NCBI GenBank assembly: GCA_002320665.1
Contig: DCKO01000005.1
Coordinates: 1-30,419 of the forward strand
Source: Micavibrio sp. UBA1672
GTDB lineage: Bacteria; Pseudomonadota; Alphaproteobacteria; Micavibrionales; Micavibrionaceae
Length of the DNA: 30,419 nt
Reading direction: 5' to 3'
Position numbers and translations under genes: made by a program. The notes beneath the pieces are model-generated. The model searched no databases and was not told the DNA's origin. It was given only the letters and a program-made list of their open reading frames with translations. Each line of letters begins with the position of its first letter. The first letter of the stretch is position 1. Below, piece by piece: positions 15,557 to 23,951 of the stretch.

Positions 15557-16078
15557 ATGTCTGGACAATTTGATTTCAAAATGGATGAACTTGATGCTGG
15601 GGATGGATCAATGTGGACTGGAGCAAATCCGCAAGATGTTTTTGATAGGGAAAATTTGCTTGAGGTTGGCTTGTCGCCAGAGCTTGCCAAGGCATTGGAT
15701 GGAAAGACTGTGGGAGAGTTTCAAGAAATTGTTACCAATACCATTGAAAACGAGCAGCCTGTGAATCTTGAGATGTATATTTTTGCCCAGCAATTATTTG
15801 CATCCTATCATGATACAGGCTATGAAAATGACTCCATGAATAATTTGATTTCAGGTTTTGATAGTAAGTTAGTAGATGCTTGGCCAACAAGAGAAGTGCA
15901 GGGCTTAGCTTATAGCTATGAAGGTCTTGGGGGTGCTATTGAAGGTAAAAATGGTTCTCCGGCCTTGCCTGTAGAGTTACAAGTGCAAATGACAGCACAG
16001 GAATTAGCTTGTGAGCAAGCTGCGGAAGTTGGCGTTGATAGAACTAGCTATTTTGGTATTGGTAGCTGTAAAGGTTGA
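15557..16078 (+). CDS. Acidic soluble protein of unknown function
   Basis: A 173-residue protein starting MSGQFDFKMDELDAGDG, preceded by AAGGGTGA and a reasonable promoter. It is strongly acidic, has no signal peptide or membrane segment, and carries two cysteines near the C-terminus (LACEQ and GSCKG). The section LSPELAKALDGKTVGEFQEIV is clearly helical. I do not recognise a family. Its acidic, low-complexity style resembles the products at 4284 and 22174. A longer frame from 15495 uses a different phase and is not real. Confidence 0.6.
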   Translation: MSGQFDFKMDELDAGDGSMWTGANPQDVFDRENLLEVGLSPELAKALDGKTVGEFQEIVTNTIENEQPVNLEMYIFAQQLFASYHDTGYENDSMNNLISGFDSKLVDAWPTREVQGLAYSYEGLGGAIEGKNGSPALPVELQVQMTAQELACEQAAEVGVDRTSYFGIGSCKG

Positions 16079-16094
16079 TTTTTCAACATTTTAT

Positions 16095-18254
16095 CTAGCG
16101 CCCACGTGCGCGATCTACCGATACGATACATGGCGTAGCTCTTAGGGCGGCGATGACATTATTTAGATGCTGTGTGTCGTGAACATAAATATCCAGTATC
16201 ATTTCCCAGAAATCCAGAGAACGGCTAACGATCTTCAGATTGGTTATGTTACCGCCATTACGGCCGATTACTGTTGAAACCGTGCCAAGAGCACCCGGTT
16301 CATTAGATATGGTCAGGTGTAGGCGTCCGACATGTGATTCGGGCATGTCATCGCCGCTGCCCCATGAGATATCCAGCCAGCGTTCCGGTGTATCAGCAAA
16401 GTTTTCAAGGGTTTCACAATCAATTGTATGAACAGTAACGCCTTTTCCGGTTGTCACAATACCCACAATTCGATCACCCGGCAGAGGGTGGCAGCACCGT
16501 GCAAAGTGCACAGCCATGCCCGGTATGAGGCCTTTAATTGGCATAGGGCCGTCTGTATTGGTGACTTGGGCTGCAGAAATCTTATCCATTTCCTCTGAGG
16601 GGCGCTTGACAATTTCTGTTTTATGGCCGGGGAAGATGGCATTAAAGACGTTACGGGCAACCAGAATTCCTGAGCCTATTTTGGCGTATATATCATCGTT
16701 TTCTTCTACCTTATATTCTTTTAGAATGCCGGATATAGCTTTTTCACTGAACTCGTAGCCTTCTTGGCGGAAGACTTTCTGGATCATGGCTTTGCCGAGG
16801 GTTACAAACTCGTCTCGTTGCTGGTTGCGGATATATCTGCGGATATGAGAGCGTGCCTTACCTGTGGCTACAAAACGTTCCCAAGTTGGCGAAGGGGTCT
16901 GGGATTTAGATGTTATAACCTCGACTTCATCGCCATTTGATAAATGGGAATTCAAGGGTGCTATGCGACCATTGATCTTGGATCCTACGCATTTATCACC
17001 AATATCGGAGTGTATAGCATAAGCAAAATCTATGGGCGTGGCACCATAGGGAAGCTCGACCAGATCGCCTTTTGGGGTGAAAACAAAAACGCGGTCCTGA
17101 AATAGTTCAAGTTTTGTATGCTCCCAGAATTCCTCTGGCTTTTGCTCATGTTCTAGAATATCCAGTAATTCCCGTAGCCAACGATATTTGGTAACATCGC
17201 GTTCTTTGGGTTGTTGGCCTTCTTTATAGGCCCAATGTGCAGCTACACCGAGCTCGGCCTGATCGTGCATGTCATGAGTGCGGATCTGAATTTCGATACG
17301 CTGTCGTTTTGGGCCCATGATTGTAGTGTGTATAGAGCGGTATCCGTTGGGTTTTGGCGTAGATATATAATCTTTAAAGCGCCCCGGGACGCTATGGTAT
17401 TTACCGTGAATAACACCTAGAACCAAATAGCAATCTTCCTGTTTATCTACCAAAATTCGGAATGCCATGATGTCAGAAAGTTGCTCAAATGCGACATTTT
17501 TTCGCTGCATTTTCTTCCAGATGGAATAGGGCGTTTTTTCTCGGCCGGTTACTAGGGCTTTGATCCCCTGGTCTTCAAGATTTTTCTGAAGCTCTGATAT
17601 GATGCCGGCAACAAGGTCCTGACCTTCTTTTCTTAAGTAAGTTAGGCGGTTCAGGATACTTTCTTTGGCTTCAGGATGAATTTGTTCGAAGCATAAGTCC
17701 TCCAATTCGGCCTTGATCATGTGCACGCCAATCCTCTCCGCGAGAGGGGCGTAAATATCCAGTGTTTCCGAGGCTATGCGCTGGCGTTTATGGGACTTTT
17801 TAATAGCATCAATCGTGCGCATGTTATGTAAGCGGTCTGAGAGCTTTACGAGCAGAACCCTGATGTCCTCGGACATGGCAAGCAAGAGTTTTCTGAAGTT
17901 TTCTGCTTGTTTGCCCTCTACAGTTTGACTTTCGATACGCGTAAGTTTGCTCACGCCATCAACAAGATCAGCCACATCTTTGCCGAATTCTTTTTTTAGA
18001 TCATCTAGTGTCGCATCGGTGTCTTCAACTGTATCATGTAAAATAGCAGTTACAATTGTTGTAACATCCATTTTCATGTCGGCTAGGATTTGCGCCACTT
18101 CAACTGGGTGAGTGTAATAAGGTTCACCAGATGCTCGGGTTTGTCCTTCATGTTTTTCTTTGGCGAATTCAAAAGCTTTTTCTACAATCTGATTGTCAAA
18201 ATCCGGATTGTAGCTTTTGATTGTCGTCAAAAGTTTTTCTAACTGTTCGTCCAT
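16095..18254 (-). CDS. spoT: Bifunctional (p)ppGpp synthetase/hydrolase (RelA/SpoT homologue)
   Basis: A 719-residue stringent-response enzyme. The hydrolase domain has THPVEVA and the HD motif in ILHDTVEDTD (HD at 73-74), so hydrolysis should be active. The synthetase domain has YSIWKKM and the RFKD (RXKD) motif typical of bifunctional Rel/SpoT and not of RelA (EXDD). TGS (VFVFTPKGDLVELPYGATPIDFAYAIH) and a C-terminal ACT domain (LHLTISNEPGALGTVS) follow. The frame extends to 18380, but that start lies inside the rpoZ terminator and adds a tail not seen in the family, so MDEQLEKLL at 18254 is chosen despite a weak ribosome site. rpoZ lies just upstream, the usual proteobacterial pairing. Confidence 0.95.
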   Translation of the reverse strand: MDEQLEKLLTTIKSYNPDFDNQIVEKAFEFAKEKHEGQTRASGEPYYTHPVEVAQILADMKMDVTTIVTAILHDTVEDTDATLDDLKKEFGKDVADLVDGVSKLTRIESQTVEGKQAENFRKLLLAMSEDIRVLLVKLSDRLHNMRTIDAIKKSHKRQRIASETLDIYAPLAERIGVHMIKAELEDLCFEQIHPEAKESILNRLTYLRKEGQDLVAGIISELQKNLEDQGIKALVTGREKTPYSIWKKMQRKNVAFEQLSDIMAFRILVDKQEDCYLVLGVIHGKYHSVPGRFKDYISTPKPNGYRSIHTTIMGPKRQRIEIQIRTHDMHDQAELGVAAHWAYKEGQQPKERDVTKYRWLRELLDILEHEQKPEEFWEHTKLELFQDRVFVFTPKGDLVELPYGATPIDFAYAIHSDIGDKCVGSKINGRIAPLNSHLSNGDEVEVITSKSQTPSPTWERFVATGKARSHIRRYIRNQQRDEFVTLGKAMIQKVFRQEGYEFSEKAISGILKEYKVEENDDIYAKIGSGILVARNVFNAIFPGHKTEIVKRPSEEMDKISAAQVTNTDGPMPIKGLIPGMAVHFARCCHPLPGDRIVGIVTTGKGVTVHTIDCETLENFADTPERWLDISWGSGDDMPESHVGRLHLTISNEPGALGTVSTVIGRNGGNITNLKIVSRSLDFWEMILDIYVHDTQHLNNVIAALRATPCIVSVDRARGR

Positions 18255-18367
18255 ATGCGTCAAATATGCCAATATATTTTGCGTGTAATGTGCCCTGAAA
18301 GCCCGCTTACTGTGCTTTTGAATCCCAATGCTAACATTTTTTTTAAATAAAGGTATAAAATTATGCA

Positions 18368-18396
18368 TAAAAAAAGCCACATTTTTAGTGCGGCTT
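18368..18396 (-). terminator. Terminator after rpoZ (minus strand)
   Basis: On the minus strand AAGCCGCA, a seven-base loop and TGTGGCTT form an eight-base-pair stem with one G-T pair, followed by a run of T. It lies 27 bases after the rpoZ stop, so spoT, further on, needs its own promoter or read-through. Confidence 0.75.
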
Positions 18397-18422
18397 AGAT
18401 TATTCTTATTTTCGAAGGAGGC

Positions 18423-18821
18423 TTAAACGCCAGCAATGTCACCTAGAGTAGGGGCTTCACTGCTTTCTTCCCGATCTTCATCGTCTTCGCTGATTTCCTC
18501 GCTTGCATATGCACCATCAGCAGAATTCTTGGAAAGTTGGCTCCATTCCTGCTCACCGTCCATAAGGTCAATGCTTTCTTCAGTATCATCTTGGGGCAAG
18601 AAGCGTTGGTAGTTTGTTATAACTTCTTCTTTTAACTCAGGCACCGAGATAGTTTCTTCGGCGATCTCACGAAGGGCAATAACAGGGTTTTTGTCGTTAT
18701 CTTTATCAACTGTAATACCTGCACCAGAACCTATTTTACGGGCACGTTGCGCAGCAGCCATGACGAGTTCGAAACGGGTTTCGGCTTTATCAATGCAATC
18801 TTCAACAGTAATGCGGGCCAT
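18423..18821 (-). CDS. rpoZ: RNA polymerase omega subunit
   Basis: A 132-residue small subunit that helps assemble the RNA polymerase beta' subunit. The N-terminal block MARITVEDCIDKAETRFELVMAAAQRARKI carries the diagnostic N-R-F-E-L-V-type core, followed by NPVIALREIAEETI. After about residue 80 there is a long, very acidic low-complexity tail (for example ISEDDEDREESSE), longer than in E. coli (91 residues). AAGGA precedes the ATG, and a good promoter lies 46 bases upstream. spoT follows. Confidence 0.95.
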   Translation of the reverse strand: MARITVEDCIDKAETRFELVMAAAQRARKIGSGAGITVDKDNDKNPVIALREIAEETISVPELKEEVITNYQRFLPQDDTEESIDLMDGEQEWSQLSKNSADGAYASEEISEDDEDREESSEAPTLGDIAGV

Positions 18822-18842
18822 GACAAATTAATCCTTTTACTT

Positions 18843-18896
18843 GACTATAAATTTTCTATAAAGCGGTTTTATAGTCGGGGTATGTTGAAAAAGCAA
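18843..18896 (-). promoter_or_regulatory. rpoZ promoter overlapped by an inverted repeat
   Basis: On the minus strand TTGCTT (18891-18896), a 17-base spacer and TATAAA (18868-18873) form a promoter. The -10 box lies inside one arm of the inverted repeat GACTATAAA (18843-18851) / TTTATAGTC (18868-18876), with a 16-base spacer between arms. This could be an operator or a leader hairpin. Confidence 0.6.
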
Positions 18897-18953
18897 GGCC
18901 TAATTTAGGTTTGCGTTTAGCTTTACTGGAGGATTGACGCAAGATGGCTGGCG

Positions 18954-19601
18954 ATGCATAACGTGAGTATGTATGAGCTTTTACCTAAATTAAATTGTGA
19001 TTTGTGCCCTAGATTGGCAGATTTTCGTGAGGAGAATCGCAAGAAATTTCCGGAATTTTACAATGCGCCTGTGCCATCCTTTGGATGTCGGGATGCCGAG
19101 TTATTAATTGTGGGGCTCGCGCCGGGTTTAAAGGGGGCGAATTTTTCCGGTCGTCCTTTTACTGGTGATTATGCAGGTGACCTATTATATGCGACTTTGC
19201 TGGAGTTTGGCTTTGCAAAAGGGGATTATGCTGCGCAAAAAAGTGATGGTTTGGAGCTTGTTAATGCCAGAATAACCAATGCCGTGAAATGTGTGCCCCC
19301 AGAAAACAAGCCGACAGGCACAGAGATTAAAACGTGTCGGTCATTTTTAAAAACAGAATTTGAAACTATGCCTAAGCTTAAAGTTATTCTGAGTTTGGGG
19401 TTGATATCACATAATGCGGTGGTAGTGACTTCTGGCTATAAGCAATCAGCCTTCAAGTTTGTACATGGCGCCATGCATGATTTTGATAATGGTATCAAGC
19501 TGATCGATTCGTATCATTGCTCTCGCTATAATACGAATACGGGCCGCCTTACGACACAGATGTTTCATGATATTTTTCAGCAAATTACGGATGTGCTTTA
19601 G
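18954..19601 (+). CDS. Uracil-DNA glycosylase, family 5 (UDGb type, iron-sulfur)
   Basis: A 215-residue DNA repair enzyme that removes uracil and related deaminated bases. Motif 1 is GLAPGLKGANFSGRPFTGD (54-72), with Ala in place of the catalytic Asp/Asn of other UDG families, as is usual for family 5. The four-cysteine cluster is Cys15, Cys18, Cys113 and Cys128. The C-terminal motif HCSRYNTNTGRLT (188-200) is normally HPSRYNxNTGRLT; here Pro is replaced by Cys. An ATG at 18969 is an alternative start, and no good ribosome site is seen for either. The stop overlaps the pheT stop by 4 bases (convergent). Confidence 0.9.
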   Translation: MHNVSMYELLPKLNCDLCPRLADFREENRKKFPEFYNAPVPSFGCRDAELLIVGLAPGLKGANFSGRPFTGDYAGDLLYATLLEFGFAKGDYAAQKSDGLELVNARITNAVKCVPPENKPTGTEIKTCRSFLKTEFETMPKLKVILSLGLISHNAVVVTSGYKQSAFKFVHGAMHDFDNGIKLIDSYHCSRYNTNTGRLTTQMFHDIFQQITDVL

Positions 19602-22009
19602 CCGCGCAGAGTACCGCCTGTTTTATCAGATACAGCCTTGATTACTTTTTGCATCAGATCATCAATTTGTGCATCATTTAGCGCAGCGTCATTTGGCTGG
19701 ATCGTTATACTTAGGGCTAATGATTTGTGCCCTTCATCTACGCCTTTTCCAGAATAAACATCGAAAATAGAGGCATCGGTTATTAGCTTTTTATCAGCAG
19801 CTTTTGCAGCCTTAATCAAATCATCTGCGGCAACCTTATCTTTGACTATAAACGCAAAATCACGAGTAAGTGCTTGAAGTGGGTTTATCTCCAGAAGTGG
19901 CTTGGCCGTAGCATTTTTCTTGCGCGCAGCTGGAATATTTTCTAAGAATATTTCGAAGCCAACAGCATCGCCCTTTAGTCCCATTTCTTCTGTAATGGCC
20001 GGATGAATAACCCCAAAATTGGCGAGCACATTTTTTCCTAAACGGAATACTCCTGAACGACCGGGGTGAAAATATTCAGGTGCATCACGAGTGACTTGTG
20101 CATTTTCTGCTGGTGCGCCGCATGCTCTCAGGATTTCCATGGCATCTGCTTTGGCATCGAAAAGGTCTATTTTTCTTTCGCGCTGATCTTCTGCCCAGTG
20201 TCTAGGTGCAGCATTTCCTGTGCGAAGGCCTGCGGCAACTATATCTTGTCCATCAGCTTTTGATGTTCTGAAGACTGGGCCCACTTCACAAAGTGCAGCA
20301 TCGGGTAAGCCTTGATCTGCATTATGAATGGCCGCTTCTATTAAGTTTGGCAGGATAGAAGGGCGCATCTGGCTCAGTTCTGAGGAAATAGGGTTTAAAA
20401 GTGATAAAGCCTTGTTATCATTGCTGCCGAAATTATCGGCAAGTTTTTTTGGTAGGAAAGACCATGTCACGCATTCATCCAGACCGCGCACAGCCATAGC
20501 TGTTCTGGCCATTCGAGTTCGCGAGAGTGTCTGTGTTTCTACCCCTTGCGAGATTGTGTTTTCCGGCTTGACTGATATTGCAGGAATTTTGTCAAAGCCA
20601 TATATGCGAATGATTTCTTCGACGATGTCTGCTGCGCCATGTACATCACCGCGCCATGATGGCGGTGTTATAATCATCTTGTCTTTTTTATCGCTGATTT
20701 CGAAGCCTAGAGATTGCAATATTTTCTTTTGCTGCGCAGAATCTATGGCGACGCCGCACAATTTTTTGGTTAAGATGGGTGCGTATTCGATCTCACGTCG
20801 CCAGTTTGGTGTATTTCCGGCTTGCACAATTTCGCTGATTTCGGTTTTATCGGTTCCGCATAAATCAATGATCAGTCGCGTAGCTATTTCGATGCCAAGC
20901 TTGGTGAATTCAGGATCGATGCCACGTTCAAAGCGATAGCGCGCATCACTTTCAACGCCTATATCACGTCCGGCGCGCGCAATGCGCATGGGCTCAAAAT
21001 AAGCCGCCTCGAGGAAGACGCTGGTTGTTTCTTCGGTACAGCCTGTCGATATGCCGCCGATAATACCGCCCAAGCCAATAACGCCAGAGTTATCTGTGAT
21101 TGCTACTATGTTTTCCGGTAGGTCCTTATAGGTTTTATCATCAAGGGCTTCGAGCGTTTCTCCGCCATTAGTTTTGCGCACAATAATATCACCTGAAAGT
21201 TTATTCATATCATAGACATGTAAGGGGCGGCATTGATCCATGGTTATGAAGTTTGTGATATCAACCAGAGCGGAAATAGGCCTTAATCCTACGGAAAGCA
21301 GCATATCTTGCAGCCAGTCTGGTGATGGGCGGTTTTTGATATTTTTTATTGTGCGGCCTAAAAAGAGTGGGCAGCCTTCTTCATCTTCGATTTCGACATT
21401 TATGGGTGATTTGAACGTGCCTTTGACGGGAGATTCGTCTTGAGGCTTTACTGTGCCCAAACCGGCAGCCGCCAAGTCTCTGGCTATACCGCGAATGCCA
21501 GCGCAATCAGCGCGGTTTGGTGTCAGGCCGATTTCAACTATTTTAGCATCGAGATTAAAAATTTTGGTAATAGGTGTGCCAATATCATAATTATCTTCTA
21601 ACTCGATAATACCTTTGTGATCGTCTGATAGGAGCATTTCTTTTTCGGATACCAGCATACCGCGGGATTCTATGCCACGGATTTTAGTTTTTTGTAATGT
21701 CACATCAAGGCCCGGGATATAGCTGCCTTCGGGGGCGAATATGCCCTTCATGCCAGTTTTGGCATTTGGTGCACCACATACGACCTGAACAGTGCCGCTT
21801 TCTGTTTTGACTTTACATACCTTGAGTTTGTCGGCATCAGGGTGTTTTTCGGCTGATTCTACGTAAGCAACTTTGAAGTTTTCGTATATCTTGCCCTTAT
21901 CTTCGAATTCTTCTAACTCAAGACCAATATCGGTGAGTTTTTCGCATATTTCAGCATCGCTTGCTTTTGTCTCTAGATGCTGTTTTAGCCAGTGAATAGT
22001 AAATTTCAT
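19598..22009 (-). CDS. pheT: Phenylalanine-tRNA ligase beta subunit
   Basis: An 803-residue subunit of the (alpha-beta)2 PheRS. In order: a start at MKFTIHWLKQHLE, an EMAP-II-like tRNA-binding OB fold with VVCGAPNAKTG (about 73-83), the B3/4 editing domain, the B5 domain, the catalytic-like core with RMARTAMAVRGLDECVTWSF, and a C-terminal anticodon-binding FDX-ACB domain (PLLEINPLQALTRDFAF onward). The length agrees with the family (E. coli 795). The frame extends to 22072, but that part does not belong. pheT is not next to pheS; a GNAT gene and two opposite-strand genes lie between, and it seems to have its own promoter. Confidence 0.97.
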   Translation of the reverse strand: MKFTIHWLKQHLETKASDAEICEKLTDIGLELEEFEDKGKIYENFKVAYVESAEKHPDADKLKVCKVKTESGTVQVVCGAPNAKTGMKGIFAPEGSYIPGLDVTLQKTKIRGIESRGMLVSEKEMLLSDDHKGIIELEDNYDIGTPITKIFNLDAKIVEIGLTPNRADCAGIRGIARDLAAAGLGTVKPQDESPVKGTFKSPINVEIEDEEGCPLFLGRTIKNIKNRPSPDWLQDMLLSVGLRPISALVDITNFITMDQCRPLHVYDMNKLSGDIIVRKTNGGETLEALDDKTYKDLPENIVAITDNSGVIGLGGIIGGISTGCTEETTSVFLEAAYFEPMRIARAGRDIGVESDARYRFERGIDPEFTKLGIEIATRLIIDLCGTDKTEISEIVQAGNTPNWRREIEYAPILTKKLCGVAIDSAQQKKILQSLGFEISDKKDKMIITPPSWRGDVHGAADIVEEIIRIYGFDKIPAISVKPENTISQGVETQTLSRTRMARTAMAVRGLDECVTWSFLPKKLADNFGSNDNKALSLLNPISSELSQMRPSILPNLIEAAIHNADQGLPDAALCEVGPVFRTSKADGQDIVAAGLRTGNAAPRHWAEDQRERKIDLFDAKADAMEILRACGAPAENAQVTRDAPEYFHPGRSGVFRLGKNVLANFGVIHPAITEEMGLKGDAVGFEIFLENIPAARKKNATAKPLLEINPLQALTRDFAFIVKDKVAADDLIKAAKAADKKLITDASIFDVYSGKGVDEGHKSLALSITIQPNDAALNDAQIDDLMQKVIKAVSDKTGGTLRG

Positions 22010-22043
22010 GTCTTTAAATTTCTTTTGGTCAAATTTTTTTGAT

Positions 22044-22072
22044 AATCTAAGTGCAAAACCTCTATTTTCCAA
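22044..22072 (-). promoter_or_regulatory. Possible pheT promoter
   Basis: On the minus strand TTGGAA (22067-22072), a 17-base spacer and TAGATT (22044-22049) precede the pheT start by about 35 bases. Each box matches 4 of 6 consensus positions. Because pheT is split from pheS by genes on the other strand, it needs such a promoter. Confidence 0.45.
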
Positions 22073-22129
22073 GGGTTTTTTGTAAAATTCAAACTGTTTC
22101 TAGATAGATGTATCATTTGCATTTTGATT

Positions 22130-22146
22130 ATTCTATGTGATAGAAT
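22130..22146. promoter_or_regulatory. Palindrome ahead of the acidic-protein operon
   Basis: ATTCTAT-GTG-ATAGAAT is a perfect inverted repeat with seven-base arms. Its right arm contains TAGAAT, a possible -10 box with TTGCAT 18 bases upstream. It lies 28 bases before the ATG at 22174 and could be an operator. Confidence 0.5.
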
Positions 22147-22173
22147 TTTTATACATAATTTTAAAGGTGATTA

Positions 22174-23166
22174 ATGGCAGATGTAACCCGCGTTGAAGTG
22201 ACAGAAGACGATCCAGATATCAGTCAAAATTTGGATTCGGAACAAATGGCTGAGATAGAAGCTGAAAGACGAGATCATGCTGCCTATAATCCTAGTCAGC
22301 AGCAAGAAGAGATGGTGGTTGCAGCAGCTTCAACTACTACTACCGCGCCGACAACAACTGTGACGGAAGAGCCAAGGGTCGTTTCTACACCCCCTACAAC
22401 TCAGGAAGCTGAATCGGAAACGCCTAAAGATTTTCAAGATTTATCCAATGAAGCAATTATTGCTTTATTTGATCAGGAATTAGGTGAAGATCCTGCTCAG
22501 GCCGTGGCGGATATGCGGGAAAGGCTTGATAAGGCACTTGAGGGCGGACTTGTTTCAGATAAATATCATGCATTATTCAGTGAAGTTCTTGATGAAGTTG
22601 AATCTGCGCCGGATGACCAAAAGGCGCAAGTCTTTAAGGAGGCATTGGAGGATAATCCTGAATTAAAGAAAGAGACGGCAAATTTATTGCTATTAAGGGA
22701 GGCATCGGAGAAACAAGCGAATTTGTTGGAACTTGGTGGTGGCATTGGTATTCTCTTTGCTATGCTGGATATGATTTCTGGTGGTGATACTGATTTTATG
22801 GGGATGCTTGAGAACATATTGGATGAGATAGGTGTAGAAATTCCAAAGCCGGAAGAAGAGCAGCAGCAAGTCGCCAAGGCCGAAACAGAAGAGCCGGCGG
22901 TAGGCGCTGAAGAAGAAAATCCTGGGCAGGAGCAAACGGAAGAGCAAGAACAGGTTGCGCAAGTTGATGTCAGTACAATAACCGAGATGGATTTCAGTGG
23001 TAGTGACAGCGAACTTCAGACTGATGATCCGACGTTAAGAAATAATGCACTTTCAGCGATGAATGAAATTAATGTTTCCACAGCAGGCATTGCTGGTTCT
23101 GGAGCACCGGATGTTATTCAGCAATACGATGCTACAGTATCTTATGAGATACCTTCTGTGTCATAA
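22174..23166 (+). CDS. Acidic low-complexity protein of unknown function
   Basis: A 330-residue protein preceded by AAAGGTG. It has three zones. The N-terminus (1-85) is acidic and ends in a threonine/proline stretch (STTTTAPTTTVTEEP) of the kind seen in flexible or exported linkers. The middle (about 90-225) is helical and includes a hydrophobic, glycine-rich piece (LLELGGGIGILFAMLDMISGG). The C-terminus holds a Glu/Gln-rich linker and then a Ser/Asp-rich tail. No signal peptide is seen. The gene ends 2 bases before the next gene, so the two form one transcription unit. No family is recognised; a structural or secreted effector-like protein is only a guess. Confidence 0.65.
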   Translation: MADVTRVEVTEDDPDISQNLDSEQMAEIEAERRDHAAYNPSQQQEEMVVAAASTTTTAPTTTVTEEPRVVSTPPTTQEAESETPKDFQDLSNEAIIALFDQELGEDPAQAVADMRERLDKALEGGLVSDKYHALFSEVLDEVESAPDDQKAQVFKEALEDNPELKKETANLLLLREASEKQANLLELGGGIGILFAMLDMISGGDTDFMGMLENILDEIGVEIPKPEEEQQQVAKAETEEPAVGAEEENPGQEQTEEQEQVAQVDVSTITEMDFSGSDSELQTDDPTLRNNALSAMNEINVSTAGIAGSGAPDVIQQYDATVSYEIPSVS

Positions 23167-23168
23167 AT

Positions 23169-23480
23169 ATGATGGATGTTCTTTCAAAGTCCCCGTTAAA
23201 TGAAATTATGTCTTGTGGTGTCATGTCAAATGGAAGCGGACAAGTTATCATATTTCATGACAGACCGATAGAAGAGGAAATTAGCTGGATTGAATATGAC
23301 CAATCCAGCAATTCATTTTCAATTGTCTATGTTGACGGTTTTACGCAAAGTCTTGGTTTTGAAATTAATTCAAAGACTGCCATGAATTTGATGAATAGCG
23401 GGCAAGTGGTTTTAGCTTATCTTGAAGGAAAGCAGATCATGAGCACTCAAGAAGTTGTTATTATTGCTAAAGATTACTAA
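23169..23480 (+). CDS. Small protein of unknown function, paired with the acidic protein
   Basis: A 103-residue protein starting 2 bases after the stop of the 330-residue acidic gene (the ATG at 23172 is also possible). It has alternating beta-like strands (QVIIFHDRP, SFSIVYVDGF, QEVVIIAKD) and no membrane segment or signal peptide. The tight spacing suggests the two products work together. Such small partners are often chaperones or subunits, but nothing here proves it. I do not recognise a family. Confidence 0.65.
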   Translation: MMDVLSKSPLNEIMSCGVMSNGSGQVIIFHDRPIEEEISWIEYDQSSNSFSIVYVDGFTQSLGFEINSKTAMNLMNSGQVVLAYLEGKQIMSTQEVVIIAKDY

Positions 23481-23489
23481 TTCTATGAT

Positions 23490-23939
23490 CTACGAAATCG
23501 GCAGGACATAAAAAGTGAAGTTCAGCTTTACACCAAAATTCTGGTACATGGCTTTGGCTTCCATATTATTATTCTGGGTTAGCCAGTACATACGCGCCCA
23601 TTTTTCTCGTGTGCCAATGATTGTAACTTCGTTAACCAGACGTTTTCCAACGCCTTTGCGTCTATGGTCTGGATGGACATAGAGGTCCTGCATATAGCAA
23701 ACATTGTTAATATGGCCTGTTGTCGGGTGAAGAATATAATGTACAATGCCCATCATTTCTTCGCCCATTTGGGCGCATAAGCCGTTTACGGATTTGTTTT
23801 CTTTATTAATCAGGCGTGACCATGTTTCGGTCGTGACAGCTTCGTCACGTACACCGAGATTGTTTCCATCCCAAAGGGGTAGCCATTTAGGGAAATCATC
23901 AAATTCAAGCGGGCGGATTTTTAGACGATTAACACCCAT
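23490..23939 (-). CDS. GNAT-family N-acetyltransferase
   Basis: A 149-residue acetyltransferase that would use acetyl-CoA. The acetyl-CoA binding motif A is clear: DLYVHPDHRRKGVGKRLV (R/Q-x-x-G-x-G/A form RRKGVG at about 97-102). Motif B-like NNNMEAKAMYQNFGV follows. The substrate (small amine, antibiotic or protein N-terminus) cannot be told. It starts 12 bases after the pheS stop and is probably co-transcribed with it, placing a foreign gene between pheS and pheT. Confidence 0.88.
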   Translation of the reverse strand: MGVNRLKIRPLEFDDFPKWLPLWDGNNLGVRDEAVTTETWSRLINKENKSVNGLCAQMGEEMMGIVHYILHPTTGHINNVCYMQDLYVHPDHRRKGVGKRLVNEVTIIGTREKWARMYWLTQNNNMEAKAMYQNFGVKLNFTFYVLPIS

Positions 23940-23951
23940 CTATCCGCCTTT

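Noticed and set aside
18255..18380. N-terminal extension of spoT
   Set aside because: The upstream start lies inside the rpoZ terminator, and the added residues do not belong to the family.
20328..20939. 203-codon frame on the plus strand inside pheT
   Set aside because: It is antisense to a well-conserved part of pheT, with no ribosome site and no family features.
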